DNA of 19,543 nucleotides from PFJX01 sp964440155. Lineage in GTDB: Bacteria > Pseudomonadota > Gammaproteobacteria > Burkholderiales > Thiobacillaceae. A program made the position numbers and the translations under genes. Below, piece by piece: positions 13,025 to 19,543 of this stretch (position 1 is its first letter; each line of letters starts with the position of its first letter). The notes under the pieces were generated by a model. The model was given only the letters and a program-made list of their open reading frames with translations, searched no databases and had not been told where the DNA came from. The stretch covers positions 1 to 19,543 of the forward strand of contig CAYTRH010000039.1 of assembly GCA_964440155.1 (NCBI GenBank). Reading direction: 5' to 3'.

Positions 13025-15294
13025 CTCCAGGGTCGTTCGATCCACGGTGCGTGACTGAGCGAAAAATCCTGCCGGTTGTAGCTCAGGTTGGGGTTGTAGT
13101 AGGGATCGTGCAGCATCAGGCGCTTCCACCGCCGCCGCATGTAGGCCGCTTCCCGGTCCGCACGTGCGCGCTGCGTCGGAGAGACGTCCCGCCCCCGTGT
13201 GGCCGACTCATGATGATAGAGCCGAGCATACGGCGTCCACACCACGCGCCATCCGGCGGCACGCAGTCGCAAGCAATAGTCCACATCGTTGAAGGTCACC
13301 GGCAGACTTTTCTCGTTAAGGCCGCCGAGTGCGAGGTAAAGGTCCCGGCGTGTTAGCAGGCAGGCACCGGTCACGGCCGACAGATCCTGCGCCAGTATGG
13401 CGCGGTGCTGATAACCCGGCTCGTCACCGGGCAGGTACTGGTGCAAGTGATTGGCGCATCCACCCACACCGATGACGTCGCCCGCATGCTGGATGCGGCC
13501 GTCATCGTATAGCAGCTTGGCGCCCACGGCGCCGACGCGATGCTGTGACAGACGGCTCACCATCTCCTCCAGCCAGTCGGGCGTGATGACCTCGGTGTCG
13601 TTGTTGAGCAAGCAAAGGTAATCCCCGTGAGCGGCCCGCGCCGCGACGTTGTTGAGCGCGGAGAAATTGAACGGCCGGGCGTCGCGCAGCTGGCGTACCT
13701 GCGGGTGCGTTGCCATCGTCTCCAGGTAGTCCAGGGTTGTCGCTTGTTCACTGCCGTTATCCACGATCAGCAGCTCGAAATCCCGGTAAGAGGTGTTGCC
13801 GAGCACGCTGTCCACGCATCGCCGCAGCAACGCCAGCCGGTCGCGTGTCGGTACGATGATGCTCACAAAGGGACGATGCGTCGGCAAAGCGTAACGCACG
13901 CGGCAATCGCCATGCCCGTTGGGTTCCACAGTCGCCGGAATCTCCAGGCGGGCCAGATGTGCGGCCACGGCGGACACGCTGCTCCGGTGCACGACATCGG
14001 GACGGAGATGCTCGGGCAGCGTCAACAACGGTGCCGGTATGTGGCCGATCTGATCGTCATGCAAGGCCTCGGTGATGCGCAGCCACAGATCATGCGTGCC
14101 CGCCACCGGTGTATGGCTGGACGAGGTCGGGTCCAGTGTCCGGGCAAGCACCTCGGCGCGTATGGCTGCGGCTGGCCCGATGTAATTGGTCGACCGCAGT
14201 AATTCAGGGCACCAGTCCGGCTTGAACACCGGATCGTGCCGTGATCCGTTCCGATTCACCCGGTCATGGTCGCAGTACACGAACGCCAGCCGCGAACGCC
14301 GTTCGACATGCCGCGCAAACCAGTAAAGCGCATGTGGGGCAAGGATGGCGCCTTCGGGCAGCAGGAATATCCAGCGACTCTCGATGGCAGGAATGGCCTC
14401 GTGATCCTGGCCGCCGCCGCAATCCGGCGCGCTCGTGCTCGCGGCTGCCGGTGTTCCGGCGGGGATGGTCTTCGAGCTTTCAACGGGGGAGTGTACCTCG
14501 CAACCGGCAGCCGCCAGTTCCGCAAGCGATTGCAGCCGAACCGTCCGTGTCGGCGCCAGCAGCTGTTCCGCCAGCGCGGCGTCGGTCTGGTTCTGCGCGT
14601 CCTGGTCGGCGCCCGGCGAGCCGTAGATCACCATGCGAAAGCTCGCATTGGGTGGCAGCGCGGCCAGCTCGCGTTCGATGGCAACCCGATCGGGCCGGGT
14701 CAACGCATGGTGACGTTGTAACCAGTCGTGATAATCCAGCGCCGGCGCCTCGGCGAACAGGCTGCCTGCCAGACGGTAGGCCCGCGTGAAGTCGGACAGC
14801 GTTGTGGCGCCATCGAGGCCCAGCGCTTTCAGGCGCCAGCGGGGTTGCGTCAAAAGCGTGACGACGATGCGGCCAGCCATCATGGCCGTGCGCGCCGCCC
14901 GGCCGATCGGTCGGATGGTGAGCTCCTGCACCCGGACGTAGCCGAGTGAGTTCATGGGTTGCAGCAGCAGACGGCGGACGCCATGTGGCACGTAGACGAC
15001 TTCCTTCAGCCATCCCTGTTTGGTCAATGGGAGATCCACGCGCAATGAGGCGTCAGCCCCTTCCAGGTGCAGCCAGGCACCGCGGTGCCAGCCCATGGCA
15101 ACGAGCCGGCCTTCCAGGCAGAACCAGCCTTGCCGGAAGTCGACGGTCGATGTCAGTGCGAGCCGAGCGGGCAGTGCATCGATCCGCCAGCAACGCGCGC
15201 CGGCATCCCATGCCATGCCCTCAGCCGGAGTCAGGGTGAGCGGGATCGCACGTGTCTTCCGGCCTGGCCTCGGCATGCGGTGCGGGTCGGACAT
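13021..15294 (-). CDS. Large GT2-family glycosyltransferase with accessory N-terminal domain
   Basis: 757 residues. The C-terminal part is a complete GT2 (GT-A fold) domain: FVSIIVPTRDRLALLRRCVD from residue 476, LLIVDNGS, and LLNNDTEV, whose NDTE (565-568) is the DxD-like metal and nucleotide site. VTGACLLTRRDLYLALGGLN, FNDVDYCLRLRAAGWRVVWT and LYHHESATRG follow. An upstream region (about 180-450) resembles the first domain of two-domain GT2 proteins, keeping YCDHDRV (near 342) and DPVFKPDWCPELLRSTNYIG. Its opening strand and loop are replaced by MVIYGSPGADQ and a Ser/Ala/Gly-rich insert, so it is probably inactive. Residues about 25-130 form a beta-rich domain (DFRQGWFCLEG, LGYVRVQELTI). 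It lies 20 nt downstream of the methyltransferase stop. The sugar transferred cannot be read from sequence. Confidence 0.85.
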   Translation of the reverse strand: MSDPHRMPRPGRKTRAIPLTLTPAEGMAWDAGARCWRIDALPARLALTSTVDFRQGWFCLEGRLVAMGWHRGAWLHLEGADASLRVDLPLTKQGWLKEVVYVPHGVRRLLLQPMNSLGYVRVQELTIRPIGRAARTAMMAGRIVVTLLTQPRWRLKALGLDGATTLSDFTRAYRLAGSLFAEAPALDYHDWLQRHHALTRPDRVAIERELAALPPNASFRMVIYGSPGADQDAQNQTDAALAEQLLAPTRTVRLQSLAELAAAGCEVHSPVESSKTIPAGTPAAASTSAPDCGGGQDHEAIPAIESRWIFLLPEGAILAPHALYWFARHVERRSRLAFVYCDHDRVNRNGSRHDPVFKPDWCPELLRSTNYIGPAAAIRAEVLARTLDPTSSSHTPVAGTHDLWLRITEALHDDQIGHIPAPLLTLPEHLRPDVVHRSSVSAVAAHLARLEIPATVEPNGHGDCRVRYALPTHRPFVSIIVPTRDRLALLRRCVDSVLGNTSYRDFELLIVDNGSEQATTLDYLETMATHPQVRQLRDARPFNFSALNNVAARAAHGDYLCLLNNDTEVITPDWLEEMVSRLSQHRVGAVGAKLLYDDGRIQHAGDVIGVGGCANHLHQYLPGDEPGYQHRAILAQDLSAVTGACLLTRRDLYLALGGLNEKSLPVTFNDVDYCLRLRAAGWRVVWTPYARLYHHESATRGRDVSPTQRARADREAAYMRRRWKRLMLHDPYYNPNLSYNRQDFSLSHAPWIERPWR

Positions 15295-15314
15295 AGGCCA
15301 GACATCCGGCTGGA

Positions 15315-16772
15315 TCAGATCCGCTCCAGCCGGCTACCCACCCCCTGCAGCACGAACTCCTTGAGCAGTTCCAGTTGCCCCTCGGCGCGAACCAACTGCT
15401 CGTAGAGCCGGGACTGTCGGGACTGCGTTGCCATCAGTTCCGCGCGCAGTTCCCGAATGACCATGTTCTTGCGGTCCACCTGAGTCTTCAGCAGTTGCCC
15501 CAGATCGGCCAGATGATCTGCCATGCCGACGGGCAAGGAGGCCGCGGTCAACGTCGATACCGCGCTGCCGCGCTGAACCTGAAGCTCGGCAAGCACATCC
15601 GGCAGCGCATCCGTCAACGGGCGTGGTGTCAGCTCGACCTGGAGATAAGCTGAACCGCGCAACGCGTCGAGGACGTCGGGCGGGATGGCCAGGTCGAACT
15701 GCGGGTCGTCATTCAGGCACAGCAACAGCGCCGAGTTGCGCTGCATCAGGCAAAACACCCCGCCAGGATGGACGAACGCGCCGCCATCCCCATCCCATTG
15801 CCAGACCGTCGTCGAGTCTGCCTGGTGCAGTGAAAGCGCGTGCAGTTGGATCACCGACGGCGCGTTGGCGATATCGAGTCGCAGCCGGCGCAGTGCTTGC
15901 AGGTCAGCCGGCAATACCAGCCGCAGATGCTTCTTCCGGCCGTCGAGCGCATAGACATCGGCTGCGCCACGTGCCTCGCCATATGGCCGTATCGTACCGT
16001 TCACCTGTTCGGCGATATAGACGCGAGCCTCCAGATACGGCGCCGACAGCTGGCCTGGAGTCTCCGCGGCGGCCTCGAAGATCGAGGTACCCAAAACCGG
16101 CAAGGTGCCTTCACCAGCCAAAGCCAGGAAATAAATCGGGCGCGCGAGCTCACCTGACGCCGCGCCGTCGACACCGTCGGAGAACCCCGAGAACCCGCCC
16201 TCGCGCGATTGTATTGGCACGATGACCGAGCCGGAGAGAACCCGTTGGGCATAAAACGTCGTTCGTTTGAAATGTGCCCTGAGCAAACCGGCGAACTCGG
16301 CGAAATCGAGTTCCTTGACATGGTGAACGTTGGGTTCGGACAACGTCCTGTCGTATTCCGGTCGATTGGGGCTGGAGATCAGCAGCACGCCCTCCGGCCG
16401 GAGCACGCGTTTGATCTCGCGCAGCATTGCCTCATGCTGATCGTGGTGTTCAATGGTCTCGAAACTCACCACCAGGTCTACCGATGCATCGGCCAGCGGC
16501 AGCCGGGCGCAGTCCCCCTGTACGAAGCGCAGATTCGGCCGGACATAGGTGTCCCGCGCATGTGCCACAGCCGCATCGGCGACGTCGACCCCGATGACGG
16601 AACGAGCAGTCTGCGCGAGCAGATCCGAGCCGTAACCCTCGCCGCTGGCAACATCCAGCACATCCCGCCCGGCCGCCAGCTCGCGTGCGAGAAGGTAGCG
16701 ATGCCGGTGCTCGGCCTCAATCGCGCCGCCGATACCGGGGACGAAGCGCTCGCCATCATAGACCAGCGTCAC
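15315..16772 (-). CDS. SAM-dependent methyltransferase with C-terminal predicted coiled coil
   Basis: 485 residues. The N-terminal third is a class I methyltransferase: SAM-binding DVLDVASGEGYG (residues 37-48), IGVDVADAAV, acidic loop FVQGDCARLPLADASVDLVVSFETIEHHDQ, and LREIKRVLRPEGVLLISSPN. The middle third is beta-rich (LRRLRLDIANAPSVIQLHALSL) like the accessory domain of the neighbouring GT2 protein. The last about 70 residues (LGQLLKTQVDRKNMVIREL onward) have heptad-like Leu/Val/Ile spacing and high charge, consistent with a coiled coil. Methyltransferase plus coiled coil recalls WbdD-type chain terminators of O-polysaccharides, though no kinase domain is present. The start is GTG at 16770-16772, overlapping the upstream TGA by 4 nt, with AAGGAG 6 nt before it. 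The methyl acceptor is unknown. Confidence 0.82.
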   Translation of the reverse strand: MTLVYDGERFVPGIGGAIEAEHRHRYLLARELAAGRDVLDVASGEGYGSDLLAQTARSVIGVDVADAAVAHARDTYVRPNLRFVQGDCARLPLADASVDLVVSFETIEHHDQHEAMLREIKRVLRPEGVLLISSPNRPEYDRTLSEPNVHHVKELDFAEFAGLLRAHFKRTTFYAQRVLSGSVIVPIQSREGGFSGFSDGVDGAASGELARPIYFLALAGEGTLPVLGTSIFEAAAETPGQLSAPYLEARVYIAEQVNGTIRPYGEARGAADVYALDGRKKHLRLVLPADLQALRRLRLDIANAPSVIQLHALSLHQADSTTVWQWDGDGGAFVHPGGVFCLMQRNSALLLCLNDDPQFDLAIPPDVLDALRGSAYLQVELTPRPLTDALPDVLAELQVQRGSAVSTLTAASLPVGMADHLADLGQLLKTQVDRKNMVIRELRAELMATQSRQSRLYEQLVRAEGQLELLKEFVLQGVGSRLERI

Positions 16773-17500
16773 TCAACACTCCTTCGTGGTACGGCGGCCG
16801 GCTTGATCAACAGCCCTTGTCCGGTCGGTAAAGAAAGAATCTGAAGTCCCTTGCTCCTGGCGAACTTGTCCATGCCGAGTTTCTGTGATCGATACCCGAT
16901 GTAGCCGTAATCATCCATCAGGATCACCCCGCCGGGCACCACGCGATCCCACAGACACTCAGCCGCCGCTACCTCCGGAAGGGAGCAGTTGAGGTCGAGA
17001 TGAACAAACGCAATCTCGCTGGCGTCGATTTGAGGCAGGGTCTCCGGGATCGGGCCGACGATCAATTTCACGCCATGCCATTGGACAAAGTTGCGCTTGA
17101 CACTCTCGACATCGAATGTATAAAAGCCGCTAACGATGTCCCGCCGATTACGCTCGATGACCCCGACATCCAGGTCGGCCTGACTCAGGTAGCGTTCATC
17201 CACGCCCTGGAACGTGTCGAGCAAATAAAAAACACGACCTTGCGAGTTCCAGTCCAATAGCTCCATGATGGCCGAACTCATGAACCCCTTGTTCACGCCA
17301 CACTCGACGAAGTCGCCGGCGAGATGGCTTGCCAGGGAAGCGGCCCAAAGCCCTGTATGAACCCTCCAGTGCCAGTGATAATCCACGCCAACGGCTCTAA
17401 CACCCCGCGCATAGGCGCGCTGAAAATCCGCGTCGACCATAAACTCGTGGTTATGCACGGAGCGTAGGCCATCCTGATCGTAAATTTCGTCCATGATCAT
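16769..17500 (-). CDS. TylF/MycF-like O-methyltransferase
   Basis: A 243-residue class I SAM methyltransferase of the TylF (macrocin O-methyltransferase-like) group, which methylates sugar hydroxyls in a metal-dependent way. Key segments are FVECGVNKGFMSS (SAM-binding, from residue 64), FYLLDTFQGVDERY, IGPIPETLPQI-like VGPIPETLPQIDASEIAFVHLDL, and VVPGGVILMDDYGY; the Asp residues of VHLDL and LMDDY fit the metal site of the family. Such genes are common in O-antigen and capsule loci, where they decorate sugars. The ATG at 17498-17500 overlaps the preceding stop (ATGA); a second in-frame ATG two codons on is also possible. The exact sugar and position are unknown. Confidence 0.85.
   Translation of the reverse strand: MIMDEIYDQDGLRSVHNHEFMVDADFQRAYARGVRAVGVDYHWHWRVHTGLWAASLASHLAGDFVECGVNKGFMSSAIMELLDWNSQGRVFYLLDTFQGVDERYLSQADLDVGVIERNRRDIVSGFYTFDVESVKRNFVQWHGVKLIVGPIPETLPQIDASEIAFVHLDLNCSLPEVAAAECLWDRVVPGGVILMDDYGYIGYRSQKLGMDKFARSKGLQILSLPTGQGLLIKPAAVPRRSVE
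16779..16784 (-). promoter_or_regulatory. Shine-Dalgarno supporting a GTG start
   Basis: AAGGAG on the minus strand, 6 nt before the GTG at 16770-16772 and inside the 3' end of the TylF-like gene. It fixes the start of the coiled-coil methyltransferase. Confidence 0.7.
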
Positions 17501-18207
17501 TTGCGCGCCGCAAAAGCCAATGCGGCAGGGTAGGCTACGGCGTTGATGGTGACCTGCGAAAACCCGGCTTCGAACACATAGGTCCAGGTGTCTGCGCCAA
17601 ACTCGGTATGCACTACATAATCCTCTCGATGGCAGCTCGGATCGCCATGATAGCTCGCCCTAAGCCCTTCACGGCTCCTGGACATGCGACCGACGATGAC
17701 GGGCACGGTAAAACATAGCGATCCACCTGGGCGCAGAACCCGTCGGCATTCGGAGAGTGCATGAATAGGGTTTGTCACGTGCTCGAGTGTGTCGGAATGA
17801 ATCACAAGGTCAAATGCTTCTTCTTCGTAAGGCAAATCATGAATGTCTATGCTTGGATGGCTGCAATGAACATACCGACCGATTTTCCGGAGAAACCGCG
17901 TAAGTGAGCCGGCCTCATTGATCTCCAGCGTCGTGAGCGAGTGGAGTGTTGCGGATTCTGCAATTTCCGCGAGAAACTCCGATTTGCCCAGAGCGCTCCG
18001 TATGGCATTGGACAGGGCGATCGATCTTAGGTTGGAACCGCAGGACTTGCAGGTCTGCCCCTGTTGATGATCGATATAAGCAATCTCTTGCCTCGATAGT
18101 TGCCAGTCGTTGATCAAATCGGGCCATAGCACCGGTTTAAAGGAAAACTCCAACCCGCCGCAGATGCTGCATTGCAAAGGTGAGCCATTGGGCAAAGACT
18201 TGAGCAT
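17497..18207 (-). CDS. Class I SAM methyltransferase with N-terminal Cys4 motif
   Basis: A 236-residue protein. The N terminus has two CxxC pairs, CSICGG and CKSCGS, about 35 residues apart, a likely zinc ribbon. The methyltransferase core is less canonical at the SAM-binding loop (TTLEINEAGSLTRFL instead of a clear GxGxG). It keeps DIHDLPYEEEAFDLVIHSDTLEH and ALSECRRVLRPGGSLCFTVPV, the usual post-motif strands. HREDYVVHTEFGADTW is near the C terminus. Similar Cys-containing methyltransferases occur in sugar-modification clusters. The start is the ATG at 18205-18207; a GTG directly before it would add one residue. Codon use is more AT-rich than in genes below 17 kb. A 120-bp gap without a recognised gene separates it from the broken methyltransferase upstream. 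Confidence 0.75.
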   Translation of the reverse strand: MLKSLPNGSPLQCSICGGLEFSFKPVLWPDLINDWQLSRQEIAYIDHQQGQTCKSCGSNLRSIALSNAIRSALGKSEFLAEIAESATLHSLTTLEINEAGSLTRFLRKIGRYVHCSHPSIDIHDLPYEEEAFDLVIHSDTLEHVTNPIHALSECRRVLRPGGSLCFTVPVIVGRMSRSREGLRASYHGDPSCHREDYVVHTEFGADTWTYVFEAGFSQVTINAVAYPAALAFAARK

Positions 18208-18327
18208 CACCGGATGTTTAGCGCGAACCGAGGTCGTGGTGAGTGTGGTTCAACACGAAGCCGCCGGAAAATCGAGAGCGGCATTGTTCGTGACGCCGGT
18301 GGCACACATGGGGTTGAAAACCAAATG

Positions 18328-19061
18328 TTAGTCCGGGTGCCGACAAATCACTACTGCGTCCTGACCGGCCCACTCACCATGCCGAATTTCGAGCACCCTG
18401 AGTCCTTTGCGCGCCACTGCCACGTGGATCCATTCGTTGGATATGCAGGCGACGCCATAATTGCTGAACCCTGGATAATCATGGTAGCCGTAGCCCGTTT
18501 GCTTGTAGCCATTCTTTACAACGTTGACGGCCTCAATACTTTTTAGTCCATAGCGGCATTCCGTGGATAGGCCGTTGACCACTGACTCGCCGTGGTTGGT
18601 AACAATTGCCAGACCGTTTTTATCTAGTACGCGTGAAAGTAAGTCAAAAAACTGGAGGGTCTTGACCTCAGGCAGATGGGTAATCAACGAGCCTGTCCAA
18701 ACCAAATCAAATCAAGCGGATGGGGTATGGCTTGTTCAATGTCGTTAAAGTTACCTTGTGTCGGTAGTGGTGTTGCGTTAAAACTCGCGCAGAAACGAGT
18801 GGCGTCTATGTTGATGTCGGATGCGTAAATGGTTGCATATGGATACGCGGCGCGACGAAACCGGGTGACGCGGCCATATCCCGAAGGGAGATCCAGAATG
18901 GTTTTGGGGAGAAGGTTCTGCGTGTGTAAAATTTGGCGAATTAACATCAACGCGTTCAGGCCTACACCACAATATTTCTCGTGCGCCGATGGGTCATTGC
19001 GAAGGAACATGTTGTCGCCTTCGGATATGGAGCCAAATGTTCGAGGTAAGATCTGAGTCAT
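18328..19061 (-). pseudogene. Class I SAM methyltransferase broken by a frameshift
   Basis: Two adjacent frames make one methyltransferase of about 240 residues. The first part (from the ATG at 19059-19061) has KTILDLPSGYGRVTRFRRAA, the SAM-binding loop, YASDINIDATRFCA and HPLDLIW before running to a stop near 18684. The second frame continues with VWTGSLITHLPEVKTLQFFDLL, LDKNGLAIVTNHGES and ISNEWIHVAVARKGLRVLEI. Removing one copy of a duplicated TTGAT at 18706-18715 joins them without other change and gives HPLDLVWTGSLITHL, the family consensus. So the break is a 5-bp tandem duplication. It may be a real inactivating or slippage mutation, or a sequencing or assembly error. It starts 3 nt after the preceding methyltransferase stop. 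Confidence 0.8.
18696..18715 (-). repeat. 5-bp tandem repeat at the frameshift
   Basis: Read on the minus strand: TTGAT, TTGAT, then the near-copies TTGGT and TTGGA. The two perfect units (18706-18715) cause the frameshift of the surrounding methyltransferase gene. Confidence 0.8.
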
Positions 19062-19064
19062 GGC

Positions 19065-19543
19065 TTATGTTTTTCCGATTACGTTATTCTTGTGCAATAT
19101 ATAGATTTCTGTCATATAGCCCATGATGGCCTTGCTCTTGCTGTGCCAGCGCCGTACCTCAACGTCGAAGGGTGTTGTACGGGAAATTAGGAGCGGTAGG
19201 TCGTATCCATAACGCCAAGTGACCAGCGCGCCTTCGCTCTGTCGTTGCGGGTTGCCATGGTACTCGGGTTCACCGACCGTTTTGATATCCCCTGTCTCGG
19301 TAATACGCGCGACCTGCTCACTGTGGAAACGGTTGTGCTCGGTTGGAGCCGAAAAAAGGCAAGCTCCCCCTGGCTTTAGTGTTCGATGAATTTCGTTGAG
19401 GGCGCGAAATGGATCGAACAGATGTTCCAGTACATCTAGATGGATAACCAAGTCAAATGAGGCGTCAGGGAACGTCTGTTCCTCAAGATTTTCGTTTCTT
19501 AATCCATTGATGGTTTCGCCCCACGGTCGGTCTGGAAAATACC
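19065..19543 (-). CDS. SAM-dependent methyltransferase (3' part; start beyond window)
   Basis: About 158 codons are open to the window edge, with the stop TAA at 19065-19067. The reading frame continues upstream of the first in-frame start as YFPDRPWGETINGL and EEQTFPDASFDLVIHLDVLEH, so the 5' end with the SAM-binding loop lies outside. Visible class I features are the acidic loop and strand 4 (FDLVIHLDVLEHLFDP), then LNEIHRTLKPGGACLFSAPT (post-motif strand 5). The C-terminal part has HGNPQRQSEGALVTWRYGYDL and TPFDVEVRRWHSKSKAIMGY. It is similar in type to the SAM methyltransferases downstream and belongs to the same operon, 3 nt before the next gene. The acceptor is unknown. Confidence 0.85.
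   Translation of the reverse strand, partial: YFPDRPWGETINGLRNENLEEQTFPDASFDLVIHLDVLEHLFDPFRALNEIHRTLKPGGACLFSAPTEHNRFHSEQVARITETGDIKTVGEPEYHGNPQRQSEGALVTWRYGYDLPLLISRTTPFDVEVRRWHSKSKAIMGYMTEIYILHKNNVIGKT

Noticed and set aside
18684..18705. Programmed ribosomal frameshift in the broken methyltransferase
   Set aside because: No slippery heptamer with a downstream pseudoknot is evident, and a simple 5-bp duplication explains the break fully.

Overview
The window looks like chromosomal DNA of a high-GC Gram-negative bacterium, most likely a gammaproteobacterium. The grounds are an E. coli-type icd divergent from rluE (the same neighbour pair as in E. coli), ADP-heptose genes for LPS inner core, outer-membrane and periplasmic proteins, and a KpsC-type capsule protein. 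All genes except rluE lie on the minus strand. This is inference from protein motifs; no database search was possible.

Region by region: (1) 1-1342: 5' part of icd (NADP isocitrate dehydrogenase, GTG start) and the divergent rluE pseudouridine synthase, only 39 bp apart. (2) 1353-5521: a compact six-gene metal-uptake operon, transcribed nikK, nikL, an outer-membrane beta-barrel gene, nikM, nikQ, nikO. It encodes an energy-coupling-factor (ECF) transporter, probably for nickel, possibly cobalt. The predicted outer-membrane protein inside the operon suggests one uptake route across both membranes. An AT-rich palindrome resembling a NikR-type operator overlaps the likely promoter. (3) 5522-6060: a 539-bp gene-free stretch with that promoter and an array of imperfect inverted repeats of the dispersed palindromic (REP/BIME-like) type, period about 107 bp. 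(4) 6061-8435: hldE and hldD, overlapping by 4 nt, which make ADP-L-glycero-D-manno-heptose. (5) 8613-9608: a PspF-sized sigma-54 activator without a sensory domain, with its own candidate promoter. (6) 9724-19543: a surface-polysaccharide locus. In transcription order it has a partial methyltransferase, a frameshifted methyltransferase, a Cys-rich methyltransferase, a TylF-like methyltransferase, a methyltransferase with a predicted coiled-coil tail, a long GT2 glycosyltransferase, a second glycosyltransferase and kpsC.

KpsC builds the poly-Kdo linker of ABC-transporter-dependent capsules, so the upstream glycosyltransferases and methyltransferases probably assemble and decorate or cap a capsule or similar glycan. 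The last 2 kb of the window are visibly richer in AT, as often seen in horizontally exchanged polysaccharide genes. The observations most worth following are the nickel operon with its embedded outer-membrane protein and repeated mature N-terminal histidines, the 5-bp duplication that breaks one methyltransferase, and the run of five methyltransferase genes that includes a possible chain terminator.
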